41,994 nt of DNA from Flavobacteriales bacterium (GCA_020852835.1 JADZAC010000057.1:1-41994), one strand, 5' to 3'; counted from the first letter of the stretch, positions 16,501 to 23,805 are shown. Notes: generated by a model not told the origin, from the sequence alone. Numbers and translations: made by a program.

Positions 16501-17077
16501 CACTCCACACCACCGTGCCACCGGCGTTCATCTTCACCAAGGCGTAGTTGGGGTTCGCCTCCGTGGCGAATGTGCTGCCAGCGATGAAAATGTTGCCGTT
16601 GGCATCGAAAGAGATACAGCTTGGCGCATCTGCCAAGTTGTTCGGCCCGTTCCATACAGTGCTCCAAAGCAAGGATCCGTTCGCATCGTACTTCAGCACC
16701 GCCATATCGAAGTCCGTTCCCACCCCGGTAACGGCGGCCGCCACGAAACAATTTCCGGATGCATCCGCCTTGACGGCTGCGCCGTAATCCTGCCCGCCCG
16801 CACCGCCCGCGAAGGTGCGCTGCCAAAGCACGGCCCCGGTCGGGTCGTACTTGGTGATCAGTACATCGGGGTTGTTCGGGGCCACCAGCGTATTGCCCAC
16901 CACGATCACGTTGCCGTTGGCATCGAAGGTGCTTGCCGTCCAGTCCAAATTGTCCGGCACGCCGGTGGTCTCCACCCATTCCCGGTTCACATACATTTGG
17001 GCGGATGCCGACAACGACCAAGCGATTAGACAGGAGAAACCGATCGTTCTTCCGAGTTTCGCGTCAAGGTGGATCAT
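13598..17077 (-). CDS. subtilisin-like serine protease with N-terminal beta-propeller and T9SS sorting domain
   Basis: This 1159-residue secreted protein has a signal peptide ending near SASAQ (residue 27). Residues about 35-450 hold six to eight propeller-like SBBP-type repeats (DVLITKYDPTGAVLWQRTF, GNVYITGYTRK, and similar). A linker or propeptide-like part follows. The S8 peptidase domain spans about 615-930, with the likely triad Asp633 or Asp634 (GVYDDP), His675 (NSHGTAVAGV) and Ser865 (NGTSAASAHVSG). The aspartate motif is DDP rather than the usual DTG/DSG. The last 80 residues are a T9SS type A sorting domain (FPNPAMDELHVHL to HQFVKF). It is the first gene of a three-gene operon with a lipoprotein and a second T9SS cargo, suggesting that the three act together outside the cell. 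Confidence 0.88.
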   Translation of the reverse strand: MIHLDAKLGRTIGFSCLIAWSLSASAQMYVNREWVETTGVPDNLDWTASTFDANGNVIVVGNTLVAPNNPDVLITKYDPTGAVLWQRTFAGGAGGQDYGAAVKADASGNCFVAAAVTGVGTDFDMAVLKYDANGSLLWSTVWNGPNNLADAPSCISFDANGNIFIAGSTFATEANPNYALVKMNAGGTVVWSASYDYAGFADVATGIEFDLANNPVITGGSATSINAWDYATVKYNNVSGAQTAVNRVSIPGVGLDNALAFTQDNAGSLFITGYRETAGNRDIQTIKLTSTLGLAWVKNYTGQGLEDVGTSVGGDNNGNVYITGYTRKTNGGSDFITIKYGPTGDVLWKKRYQARNDAWTAEAYKLVVTNDGGVLVAGTVFDGTSRNFMTVKYSADGQLKWEKEFDGMNGDDKALDIVADNVGNVYVSGVKGNGPTAEYATVKYSYLMKDNGIVLDTNGNPFCMDNELIVKFRPNVVNTTVVDNKGWEFGTLQKVVGNTIAQAVMNKLGIDPTGKPLYAFKIYKRLTTADSISISRTGNEVQVPKFWSSFLIKLDHGLDLAAAKDSLNQLTQYIDYAELNGLGVYVNAPNDPYFSVFQGSLIPNTSYPDGSINLDGAWDVQTGQPYVKVGVYDDPIYWKHEDFGDGTFSGSKVKGGYDYYNSTEIQNVDEPPNSHGTAVAGVIGALRNNGIGVAGIAGGDVDGTGNTGADLYSMAIFNNNNLAPFNVVANAIEEGASSFGLGLHVQNHGWVTNINSTELRTAIIYGFQNECLLVAGRGNGGAENIYFPACSSWGDWVLSVGASGITGKRHTATASNGFSSSFGLYMDLLAPGVTELVGTTQFDGAPFNWPVCGLNGQYTCFNGTSAASAHVSGVAALLMSEYNVLNGRDHDLTPDDVTYLMEHYAKDLTEFPYAPGYDAQSAYGLIDATNTIDHILWPHYSVFHSGSPNSTGQNSLGTSPVILDYPINGLSPGSYTAIKVQVTHTYTAAFSPSTQVLGQWPRYSGTLGFNYNSAYLDGRPYANYTFTVTGSSVQVTAVTATYQINGQWYPAAPEEVKTAFSLHLYDPDFDAISENGSHWAMTAFPNPAMDELHVHLDNDRIARFRYEVFDVSGRLVRKVDLGLHTTLRETLPIGDLAHGSYTLRLWKDADCLNHQFVKF

Positions 17078-17173
17078 TGGATGGGTTATTAGGCTATGCC
17101 GCCGAAGCTATCCGCCCGGCATAAGGAAGCGTTGGTAATTCAGCGATCCTGATAACGAATTCACCTTTTCCCC

Positions 17174-17181
17174 TACCTTTC
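17174..17181 (+). promoter_or_regulatory. -7 box of the XRE regulator gene
   Basis: TACCTTTC differs from TAnnTTTG only in the last base and lies 17 nt before the ATG at 17199. It sits in the 121-nt divergent region between the protease operon and the regulator, so a regulator bound here could reach both promoters. Confidence 0.45.
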
Positions 17182-17198
17182 CCCTGAACACACGAGCC

Positions 17199-17588
17199 AT
17201 GAACAAGAAGGAGATAGCCATGCGCATCAAGGCGCTCAGGGAAGGCCGCCACCTGCATCAGAAGGAGGTGGCAGCGGTCCTGGGTATCAGCCCTTCAGCG
17301 TATTGCGACCGGGAAAACGGCCATACAGCGTTCACTGCCATGGAACTGGACAAACTGGCCGAATACCATGGGACCACCCTTGATGAGCTACTGCACGCGG
17401 ATAAGGCCATCCTGCACATGCATGACCATTCTTCACAGGGCTACAACGCCTACCACATGCAGCACCAGCATGGCATTGGCGAAGAGACCATGAAGCATTT
17501 CCTTGCAGCGCTGGCTGCAAACACGAAGGCCTTGGAGCAATTGGCGGAACAACAGGGTCGCATGGTTGAACTATTGGCCAAGCGATGA
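17199..17588 (+). CDS. XRE-family helix-turn-helix regulator
   Basis: This 129-residue protein has an HTH_3 domain at residues 6-62 (IAMRIKALREGRHLHQKEVAAVLG, recognition helix in SPSAYCDRENG, then ELDKLAEYHGTTLDELL). A linker unusually rich in His and Met follows (HMHDHSSQGYNAYHMQHQHG), then a C-terminal helix with heptad-like Leu (LAALAANTKALEQLAEQQ) that may dimerise. The His/Met stretch could bind metal, but that is speculation. It is transcribed away from the protease operon, an arrangement typical of a local regulator of the divergent genes, and lies at the right end of the accessory segment. Targets are unknown. Confidence 0.85.
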   Translation: MNKKEIAMRIKALREGRHLHQKEVAAVLGISPSAYCDRENGHTAFTAMELDKLAEYHGTTLDELLHADKAILHMHDHSSQGYNAYHMQHQHGIGEETMKHFLAALAANTKALEQLAEQQGRMVELLAKR

Positions 17589-17602
17589 CGGACGGCACCG
17601 GA

Positions 17603-17755
17603 ATGTTTCAATTGAGCCTCGGTTCCGGTTGTCGTTCATCATTCCGCGATCGCTGCAGCGGCTGCCCCAGCAGCATGGTCACCTTGAAGGGCGGGATCGA
17701 GAACCTGATGCGGCAGATGGTGCCTGGAGTAAAGATGGTGGCGGAGGAGGTGTGA
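17603..17755 (+). pseudogene. truncated nfu: 50-codon frame ending in an nfu 3' copy
   Basis: A short open frame from an ATG at 17603 encodes 50 residues. The last 34 copy the end of Nfu, including the complete Cys-x-x-Cys in RCSGCPSSMVTL and the ending MVAEEV. The first 16 residues do not match Nfu. Within the copied part about seven of ten substitutions fall at silent third positions and the one gap is 3 nt, so the sequence was under protein-level selection before it became separated. It is too short for a full NifU domain. Most likely it is a displaced gene end and not a functional gene, though a tiny expressed protein cannot be excluded. Confidence 0.7.
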
Positions 17756-17758
17756 GCC
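17653..17758 (+). repeat. nfu 3' end, right copy of a direct repeat
   Basis: Direct, imperfect copy of 11089-11197, including the 3 nt after the stop. With its partner it encloses about 6.5 kb. See the left copy for comparison. Confidence 0.75.
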
Positions 17759-17855
17759 ACGCTCCGTACTGCCCTCGTACCGAGGATGGTCCTGTTGTTT
17801 TGTGCATTCCGCGCGGTGGGTGCATCATAGGAATGAACAACAACACCGGACAACC

Positions 17856-18575
17856 ATGAAGCACAATAGAACATGCTGGAACCTGATCGCCCTGGCCCTT
17901 GCCCTACCGGCAGTGGCGCAGAGCGATGGCGAGATCCACGGCCGCGTGATGGATGCCGTGGGCGAAGCGCTGCCCTATTGCGTGGTACGCGCCGAACAAG
18001 GCGGCCATGCCGTGGGCGTGGAGACCGATGAGGACGGGCGCTTCGTGCTGAAACCTTTACCGGTGGGCACTTACGAAGTGAGCGCCACTTATCCTGGCTA
18101 CAACACCCGGGTGGTGGAGGCCGTACGCGTGGACCCCGGCCTGATCACCCGTCTGCCGGCGATCGAGCTCACGACCACCCTGGGCACCGTGCACGTGGTG
18201 CGCGACCGGTGGGAGGAACCGCTGATCCGACCGGACGACCCTTCGCGCATGGTGATGACCTCCACGCAGATCAAGACCAACGCAGTCCGCAAAGATCCCG
18301 TGAGGATGATCGCCAGCATGACCCCGGGCGTGACCAAGGCGGCGAACAGCGACGAACTCTACTTCCGCGGCTCGCGCGCGGGCAGCATGGCCTACTACGT
18401 GGACGGCGTGAAGGTGACCGGCAGCAACCCCGGCGTACCTTCCGAGGCCATCAGTCGAGTAAGCGTGTACACCGGGGGACTGCCCGCCAAATACGGCGAT
18501 GTGACCGGCGGCGTGGTGGCCATTGAGACCAAAAGCTATTTCGATCTTTACCAGCAGCGGAATGCCGGGCGGTAG
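17856..18575 (+). CDS. TonB plug-only protein with carboxypeptidase-regulatory-like domain
   Basis: This 239-residue protein has a signal peptide ending in LPAVAQ (about residue 22). A CarboxypepD_reg-like domain follows (about 26-105: GEIHGRVMDAVGEALPYCVVRAEQ, DGRFVLKPLPVGTYEVSATYPGY). A TonB-receptor plug then occupies about 135-225 (DELYFRGSRAGSMAYYVDG, ISRVSVYTGGLPAKYGDVTGGVVAIETK). It stops right after the plug, so the 22-strand barrel of a normal receptor is missing. No frameshifted barrel follows: the next 180 nt are repeat DNA and then a sigma factor gene. It may be a stand-alone periplasmic adaptor or the stable front end of a truncated receptor. The ATG at 17856 is chosen because it opens directly on the signal peptide. 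Confidence 0.8.
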   Translation: MKHNRTCWNLIALALALPAVAQSDGEIHGRVMDAVGEALPYCVVRAEQGGHAVGVETDEDGRFVLKPLPVGTYEVSATYPGYNTRVVEAVRVDPGLITRLPAIELTTTLGTVHVVRDRWEEPLIRPDDPSRMVMTSTQIKTNAVRKDPVRMIASMTPGVTKAANSDELYFRGSRAGSMAYYVDGVKVTGSNPGVPSEAISRVSVYTGGLPAKYGDVTGGVVAIETKSYFDLYQQRNAGR

Positions 18576-18584
18576 GTGGCAGGG

Positions 18585-18625
18585 ATCAGTTGATAGTGCG
18601 TAGTTGGTAGGTGTCAGGTGTAGCA
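18585..18625. repeat. fragment of the CAGTTG/CGTAGTTGG repeat family
   Basis: The stretch right after the plug protein holds CAGTTGAT and GCGTAGTTGG, units close to those in rsgA (24861-24901) and near metK (21396-21510). An opposite-sense CAACTGACAAG lies at 18726-18736. It is weaker than the other members and may be degraded. Confidence 0.4.
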
Positions 18626-18755
18626 TGGACCGCCGCGAAAACCCATCTCATGCTTTGCTAACCTTGGGAGCCACTATGTTCGGCATGGCGTTGAGGCGCT
18701 TTGATGGAGCAGCCGGGGCGCCCCGCAACTGACAAGCGCTCCCCAGCCCTGAACC

Positions 18756-19310
18756 ATGTTCCTCCGGAGAAGATCCACCAGCACACAGCCCGATGAGGAG
18801 CTCGTGGCCCAGGCCCGCACCGGCAACCGGGCTTCCTTGGGCACGCTGTGGGACCGCTATGCGCACCTGCTCTTCGGCGTGGCGATGAAGTACCTCAAGA
18901 ACACGGAAGCGGCCAAGGACCTGGTGATGGAAGTTTTCATGGACCTGCCTGCACTGGCCGCCAAACACGAGGTCCGGGCCTTCCGGCCCTGGGTGCATGC
19001 GGTGGTGCGCAATCGGTGCCTGATGCGCCTGCGCAAGGCGGAACCGCATGCATCCCCCGGTCCGTTCCCGGTTGCCGAAGAAGATGATGGAGCCGTGCTG
19101 AAGGAAGCTTCCCTTCAAGCCCTGGAGACGGCGATCGCCCAACTTCCCGTGGGCCAGGCCCAATGCATCCGGTGCTTTTACCTGGAACGGAACAGCTACC
19201 AGCAAGTGGCCGAGCGCACGGGCCTGCCGGTGGAACAAGTGCGCAGCCATTTGCAGAACGGCAGGCGCAACCTGCGCATCATGATCAAACGCCATGGGCA
19301 CACGCACTAA
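18756..19310 (+). CDS. ECF-type RNA polymerase sigma factor
   Basis: This 184-residue protein has the two helical sigma regions. Region 2 (about 14-93) includes DEELVAQARTGNRASLGTLWDRYAHLLFG and the promoter-melting helix FRPWVHAVVRNRCLMRLRK. Region 4 (about 118-178) has LPVGQAQCIRCFYLERNSYQQVAERTGLPVEQVRSHLQNGRRNLR with a clear HTH. No region 1 or 3 is present, as expected for ECF factors. It overlaps the next gene by 17 nt in another frame, so it is coupled to a membrane protein that likely keeps it inactive. Its regulon is unknown; autoregulation is common in the family. Confidence 0.9.
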   Translation: MFLRRRSTSTQPDEELVAQARTGNRASLGTLWDRYAHLLFGVAMKYLKNTEAAKDLVMEVFMDLPALAAKHEVRAFRPWVHAVVRNRCLMRLRKAEPHASPGPFPVAEEDDGAVLKEASLQALETAIAQLPVGQAQCIRCFYLERNSYQQVAERTGLPVEQVRSHLQNGRRNLRIMIKRHGHTH

Positions 19311-20373
19311 CCCCTTTCTTCCCGGGGCAGCGCCCGACCGGGAACGGCTGGAACGCTATGTCCAAGGTGCGCTCAGCCAGCAGGAACGCCATGAGGTGGA
19401 ACTCCATCTGGAACAGGACCCCCTGCTGCGGGAAGCCCTGGATGGCTTGACGCGCCCCGGAGCATTGGACGCAATGCACAGCTTGCGCAACCCCTCCACC
19501 GGGCGCTCCCCGCTGAATTGGCCATTGCTGCTGGTGGCTGTTGCAGGGCTCGGAGCGCTCCTGTTCTGGACCTTCTCCCGTCCCATGGGGGAAACCCCGG
19601 TACGGTCTCACGCACCGGTCTCCCAAGCGGCTCTTGCAGGCTCCGTTCCGGCCACCGTGGAAAGCACCTTGTCGGTGGTGGATGCTGAACTGGAAGCGCT
19701 GCCCTTGGAGCAGTGGGTCACCAAGGAGCCAACTGCAGAACGGTTCCGCTTGGACCAAACGCATACCGGCCCTGTGGAACGCGGTGGCGTGGAGCGCATG
19801 CCGCCCCAAACACCACGGATGGAGCGACAGCCTGCCACACCGGCCCCCCTGCACGACCAGGCGGGCCGGAGTTCACGCCGGCAGCTCTTCCTGCACGGCA
19901 TGAAGGTGGTGCTCCCCGCTGAACCCGATCACGGCAACTCCGACCTGCCCTCTCCCGGCCGCAGCGCCAATACCGAGGCAGCCCGCAAGGACAGCATTCC
20001 GGCAATTGTTGCGGAGCGGCCCTACCTGTTCCTGATGGACCATGCCCTGAACGCCCTGACGCAAGGCGGGGAACGCACGGCACTGGAAGACCTGTACCTG
20101 CTGCTGGGCCAGCGGCCTCACGACGTGAACGCGCAGTTCTATGCGGGCCTCGCCTGCTATCGCCTGGGGCTGTATGCCCGTGCGCAAGGCCACTTCAAGG
20201 CGGCCGCTGCCAATTCCGTGGACAGCTTCCGGGAGGAGGCCCTTTGGTACCAGGCGCTGACGACGGAGCACACCACAGGGTTTGCCGCTGCGCAACCGCT
20301 TTTCGAACGTATTGGGCACGAAGGGGGCTTCTACGCTCACCAGGCGCAAGAGCGGTTGCAACAAACCCGGTGA
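19294..20373 (+). CDS. membrane protein with anti-sigma-like N-terminus and TPR-like C-terminus
   Basis: This 359-residue protein has a cytoplasmic N-terminus (about 1-73) with ERLERYVQGALSQQERHEVE, similar to the start of zinc-less anti-sigma domains. One membrane segment follows at about 76-94 (WPLLLVAVAGLGALLFWTF), then a low-complexity Pro/Ala/Thr linker (about 100-240). The periplasmic end has helix pairs of TPR type (DVNAQFYAGLACYRLGLYARAQGHF, EALWYQALTTEHTTGFAAAQPLFERI). The layout and overlap with the ECF gene suggest an anti-sigma factor that senses something in the envelope through the TPR part. No direct sequence motif proves sigma binding. A strong hairpin follows the stop. Confidence 0.7.
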   Translation: MGTRTNPFLPGAAPDRERLERYVQGALSQQERHEVELHLEQDPLLREALDGLTRPGALDAMHSLRNPSTGRSPLNWPLLLVAVAGLGALLFWTFSRPMGETPVRSHAPVSQAALAGSVPATVESTLSVVDAELEALPLEQWVTKEPTAERFRLDQTHTGPVERGGVERMPPQTPRMERQPATPAPLHDQAGRSSRRQLFLHGMKVVLPAEPDHGNSDLPSPGRSANTEAARKDSIPAIVAERPYLFLMDHALNALTQGGERTALEDLYLLLGQRPHDVNAQFYAGLACYRLGLYARAQGHFKAAAANSVDSFREEALWYQALTTEHTTGFAAAQPLFERIGHEGGFYAHQAQERLQQTR

Positions 20374-20426
20374 CGGCCACCCGCTCCGGCCGGATGTTCA
20401 TCGACGTGCCGCCCCCAACGGAAACG

Positions 20427-20455
20427 GCAAAGCCCCCGGGGTTCGGGGGCTTTGC
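20427..20455. terminator. bidirectional intrinsic terminator
   Basis: A perfect 12-bp stem (GCAAAGCCCCCG against CGGGGGCTTTGC) has a 5-nt loop. It lies between the convergent anti-sigma-like gene and rpmA, and the stem bases AAAG/CTTT give short A and T runs on both sides. Confidence 0.85.
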
Positions 20456-20481
20456 ATGACCGAAGGAGGCGGGAACCCTGC

Positions 20482-20751
20482 TTAGTTGCCTTTGGCGGCA
20501 GCGGGGATCACGCTTACATAGCTCTTGTCGTCGCGCTTGCGGCGGAACTCCACGGTGCCGTCCACCAATGCGTAGAGGGTATGGTCCACACCGATGCCCA
20601 CGTTCTTGCCGGGGTGGTGCTTGGTGCCGCGCTGGCGAACGAGGATGTTGCCGGCGATGGCTTGGCTGCCGCCGTAGATCTTCACGCCCAGGCGCTTCGA
20701 GTGCGATTCGCGGCCGTTCTGGGTACTGCCTTCACCTTTCTTGTGTGCCAT
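20482..20751 (-). CDS. rpmA: 50S ribosomal protein L27
   Basis: This 89-residue protein has the invariant start [24 protein letters not shown], the glycine-rich [17 protein letters not shown] and the segment [13 protein letters not shown]27 lies near the peptidyl-transferase centre. Unlike Firmicutes L27 there is no cleavable N-terminal leader: Met-Ala is followed at once by the mature sequence. It is 49 nt downstream of rplU on the same strand, the standard L21-L27 pair, and ends at a strong terminator. Confidence 0.97.
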   Translation of the reverse strand: MAHKKGEGSTQNGRESHSKRLGVKIYGGSQAIAGNILVRQRGTKHHPGKNVGIGVDHTLYALVDGTVEFRRKRDDKSYVSVIPAAAKGN

Positions 20752-20800
20752 GGCTTCTCGGGGTTCTTATCAGGGTCGGTACTCGTACCGGATGTGATCA

Positions 20801-21322
20801 CTACTTGTCGTCCTTTTTGGGCGCAGCCTTCTTGGTGGCCGCTTTCTTGGCCGGGGCCTTTTTGGCGGCGGCTTTTTTCGGGGCGGCGGCCTTTTTGGCA
20901 GGCGCCGCTTTGGCCGGGGCCGCTTCGGCGGTGGCGCGGGTCTTCTTCACCGGAGGAGTGTAGGGCTTTACCGCAGGAGCCGTGCTCTTGCTGGCGTCGA
21001 ACTTCTCCCCTTTGGCAAGAATGGCCTCCACCCACAGTTCCGTGAGGTATTGGCGGTGGCCATTGAGCTTCTGGAAGCCTTTGCGGCGCTTCTTCTTGCC
21101 CACCATCACCTTGCCGCCCTTGCTGTGGGCCAAGACCTTGGCCGCGATGCGCACGCCGTCAACCACAGGGGTGCCGACGCTGGTGGTGCTGCCGTCGCTC
21201 ACCAGGAGGACGTTGCCAAGCTCCACATGCTTGCCCTCCTCCAGCTCGAGGCGGTGAACCTTCAGTTTTTGCGGGGCCTGCACCTTGAATTGCTGGCCGG
21301 CGATCTCTACAATGGCGTACAT
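20801..21322 (-). CDS. rplU: 50S ribosomal protein L21 with a long Lys/Ala-rich tail
   Basis: Residues 1-103 are a standard L21: MYAIVEIAGQQFKV, HVELGNVLLVSDG, VLAHSKGGKVMVGKKKRRKGFQKLNGHRQ. The protein then runs on for about 70 residues to 173, mostly repeats of Ala, Pro and Lys (AAPAKKAAAPKKAAAKK and similar), a histone-H1-like composition. The tail should be disordered and strongly basic. Many Bacteroidota L21 proteins carry some extension; this one is long. The gene has its own promoter and is followed by rpmA. Confidence 0.95.
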   Translation of the reverse strand: MYAIVEIAGQQFKVQAPQKLKVHRLELEEGKHVELGNVLLVSDGSTTSVGTPVVDGVRIAAKVLAHSKGGKVMVGKKKRRKGFQKLNGHRQYLTELWVEAILAKGEKFDASKSTAPAVKPYTPPVKKTRATAEAAPAKAAPAKKAAAPKKAAAKKAPAKKAATKKAAPKKDDK

Positions 21323-21342
21323 GGTACCTTGAAAATGGGGTG

Positions 21343-21373
21343 CGAAAGTAGTGGTTCTTTATGATCTGGCCAA
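21343..21373 (-). promoter_or_regulatory. promoter of rplU-rpmA
   Basis: On the minus strand TACTTTCG (21343-21350) is preceded after exactly 19 nt by TTGG (21370-21373), the -33/-7 layout of Bacteroidota housekeeping promoters. The leader to the ATG would be about 15-20 nt. Confidence 0.6.
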
Positions 21374-21395
21374 CAAGAGGAAAGTTGTTAGATGC

Positions 21396-21510
21396 CAGTT
21401 GTTGGTTGTCAGGGGGTTCAGTGCGCTGAATGCCGACTACTCAACCCTGCTTGTCCAGTGCCTTGCACATCCCGGCCATGCCTGACAACTGACAACGAAC
21501 AACTGACAAC
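21396..21510. repeat. palindromic repeat of the CAGTTGTCAG family between metK and rplU
   Basis: The left arm (21396-21413) reads CAGTTGTTGGTTGTCAGG. The right arm (21481-21510) is a set of direct CTGACAAC units that complements it. The repeat ends 2 nt before the metK stop. It may terminate metK transcription, and it shares units with the rsgA insertion. Confidence 0.6.
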
Positions 21511-21512
21511 CC

Positions 21513-22775
21513 TCACTTCAGCCCGAACGCCTCTTTCACGGCCGGCACGGCGTCCAGCTCCTCCCACGGAAAGAGCTTCACCTTCACGGTGGCCTTGCGG
21601 CCGGCATTGTCGAACTTCTTGGTCACCGTGCGCGGCGTACGGCCCATATGGCCGTAGGCGGCAGTTTCGCTGTAGATGGGCATGCGCAGGTTGAAGCGTT
21701 GTTCAATGAAGAAGGGGCGCATGTCAAATTCCTTCATGCCGGCCACCACCTTGGCAATGGCCCCATCGTTCAGCTTCACCTTGGCCGTGCCGTAGGTGTT
21801 CACGTAAAAGCCCACCGGCTTGGCCACGCCGATGGCGTAGGCCACTTGCACCAGCACTTCATCGCATACCCCTGCGGCCACCAGGTTCTTGGCCACGTGG
21901 CGCGCGGCATAGGCCGCGCTGCGGTCCACCTTGCTGGGGTCCTTGCCGCTGAAGGCCCCGCCGCCATGTGCACCCTTGCCGCCGTACGTGTCCACGATGA
22001 TCTTGCGGCCGGTGAGGCCGGTATCGCCGTGGGGGCCGCCAATGACGAACTTGCCCGTGGGGTTGATGTGGTACTTGATCTTGTCGGTGAACAAGGCCTG
22101 CACGCGTTTGGGCAGCTGCTTCTTCACGCGGGGGATCAGGATGTCGATCACATCCTTCTTGATCTGGGCCAACATCTTCGCTTCCGGCGCGAAATCATCA
22201 TGCTGGGTGCTCACCACGATGGCGTCGATGCGCAGGGGCGCATGGTCATCGCCATATTCAATGGTCACCTGGCTTTTGGCATCAGGCCGCAGATAGGGCA
22301 TGGGCGTATTGGCCTCGCGGCGGATAGCGGCGAGCTCCCGGAGCAGGCGATGGCTGATGTCCAAGGCCAGCGGCATGAAGGTGTCGGTATCGCGGCAGGC
22401 ATAGCCGAACATCATGCCCTGGTCGCCGGCGCCCTGGTCTTCCGGCCTTTTGCGCACCACGCCTTGGTTGATGTCGGGGCTTTGCTCATGGATCGCGCTC
22501 AATACCCCGCAGCTGTGCGCCTCGAACATGTATTCGCTCTTGGTGTAGCCGATGCGGCGGATCACGTCGCGGGCGATCTGCTGCACATCGAGGTAGGCTT
22601 GGCTCTTCACCTCGCCGGCCAGCACCACCTGCCCGGTGGTCACCAGCGTTTCGCAGGCCACTTTGCTCTGGGGGTCAAACGCCAGGAAATGGTCGATCAG
22701 GGCGTCGCTGATCTGGTCGGCCACCTTGTCGGGATGGCCTTCGCTGACGCTTTCGGAGGTAAACAGGTAGGGCAT
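21513..22775 (-). CDS. metK: S-adenosylmethionine synthetase
   Basis: This 420-residue enzyme makes S-adenosylmethionine from ATP and methionine. All hallmark motifs are present: [20 protein letters not shown] with the catalytic His, the ATP loop [14 protein letters not shown], the P-loop-like [21 protein letters not shown] and the basic [19 protein letters not shown]. The ATG at 22775 gives MPYLFTSES; the frame is open 34 codons further up but without family similarity. About 110 nt separate it from gldA upstream. No riboswitch fold that I could recognise lies there. It ends against a palindromic repeat. Confidence 0.97.
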   Translation of the reverse strand: MPYLFTSESVSEGHPDKVADQISDALIDHFLAFDPQSKVACETLVTTGQVVLAGEVKSQAYLDVQQIARDVIRRIGYTKSEYMFEAHSCGVLSAIHEQSPDINQGVVRKRPEDQGAGDQGMMFGYACRDTDTFMPLALDISHRLLRELAAIRREANTPMPYLRPDAKSQVTIEYGDDHAPLRIDAIVVSTQHDDFAPEAKMLAQIKKDVIDILIPRVKKQLPKRVQALFTDKIKYHINPTGKFVIGGPHGDTGLTGRKIIVDTYGGKGAHGGGAFSGKDPSKVDRSAAYAARHVAKNLVAAGVCDEVLVQVAYAIGVAKPVGFYVNTYGTAKVKLNDGAIAKVVAGMKEFDMRPFFIEQRFNLRMPIYSETAAYGHMGRTPRTVTKKFDNAGRKATVKVKLFPWEELDAVPAVKEAFGLK

Positions 22776-22887
22776 GTGCTTGCTATTGCCCGCAACGGGA
22801 TGCTTCCGGGGGCGGATCGCAAAGAAACAGGTTTGGCAGGCACGAACCACGCCCACGCTCCCAAAGTTGCCCAGCAACCGTTTGGCG

Positions 22888-23805
22888 CTAGTTTCTTTCC
22901 GGCGCGGTCAATTCCTTGAACACGGCCTCCAAGTCGCGCTCGGCCTTCTGTAGGGTAAGCACCTTCAGCCCCTTGTCCACGGCAAACTGGAACACCCTGG
23001 GGCGGATGTCGTGTTGTTCATCGAAGGTCAGGGTCCAGGTATTGCCCTCTTCACGCACCGCCTCCAGCACGCCGGGCAGCGCCATGAGTTCCTGGGCCGT
23101 GGTCCGGCCGTCGAACTCCACGGCAAGCGCCTGCCTGCGATCGCCCATGCCGCGCAAATGCTTGGCCTTGTCGTCGGCCACGATGCGCCCCTTGTTGATG
23201 ATGATCACCCGGCCGCAGATCGCTTCCACTTCCTGCATGATGTGGGTGCTGAGCATCACGGTGCGTTCCTCCCCGATGCGTTTGATCAGCGCGCGGATCT
23301 CTTCCAGCTGGTTGGGGTCAAGGCCGCTGGTGGGCTCGTCCAGGATCAGCACCTTGGGGTCGTGGATCATGGCCTGGGCCAGGCCCACGCGCTGGCGGTA
23401 GCCTTTGCTGAGCGCGCCGATCTTCTTGTGCTGCTCGCGCTCCAAGCCTACTTGGCCGATCATCTCCTTCACCTTGGCCCGCACGTCCTTCAGCTTGTAC
23501 ATCCCCGCCGTGAATTCAAGGTACTCCTTCACATAAAGGTCCGTGTAGAGCGGATTGTGCTCGGGCAGGTAGCCCACGTTGCGGCGCACGTCCATGCTGG
23601 CCCCGCGGATGTCGAAGCCGCACACGCTGGCATCGCCGGCCGTGGGCGGCAGGAAGCAGGTGAGGATCTTCATCATGGTGCTTTTGCCCGCGCCGTTGGG
23701 GCCCAAGAAGCCCACCACCTCGCTGCTGCCGATCTCGAACGATACATCGTCCAGTGCCTTTTGGGCGCCGAACTTGCGGGTGATGTGGCGGACGGAGATG
23801 GACAT
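22888..23805 (-). CDS. gldA: gliding-motility ABC transporter ATP-binding protein GldA
   Basis: This 305-residue ATPase has Walker [10 protein letters not shown] (about 35-43), the signature [15 protein letters not shown] (132-146) and Walker [14 protein letters not shown] (152-164). The long C-terminal part ([25 protein letters not shown]) is as in GldA and related ABC-2 type proteins. In Flavobacterium johnsoniae GldA works with GldF and GldG and is needed for gliding. No gldFG lies in this window, so the membrane partners are elsewhere or replaced. The ATG at 23805 yields [18 protein letters not shown] -7-like box lies about 32 nt upstream. Confidence 0.85.
   Translation of the reverse strand: MSISVRHITRKFGAQKALDDVSFEIGSSEVVGFLGPNGAGKSTMMKILTCFLPPTAGDASVCGFDIRGASMDVRRNVGYLPEHNPLYTDLYVKEYLEFTAGMYKLKDVRAKVKEMIGQVGLEREQHKKIGALSKGYRQRVGLAQAMIHDPKVLILDEPTSGLDPNQLEEIRALIKRIGEERTVMLSTHIMQEVEAICGRVIIINKGRIVADDKAKHLRGMGDRRQALAVEFDGRTTAQELMALPGVLEAVREEGNTWTLTFDEQHDIRPRVFQFAVDKGLKVLTLQKAERDLEAVFKELTAPERN

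Noticed and set aside
11195..17650. Integrase or transposase inside the nfu-bracketed segment
   Set aside because: I looked for one on both strands; the only genes are the cargo operon, the lipoprotein remnant and the XRE regulator. The island therefore has no visible mobility gene.
22776..22887. SAM riboswitch before metK
   Set aside because: The leader has one short GC hairpin but I could not find the conserved core of any known SAM-binding RNA.
21648..22919. 423-codon open frame on the plus strand across metK
   Set aside because: It is antisense to a fully conserved metK and reads as a His/Ala/Gly-rich shadow without signal or domain.
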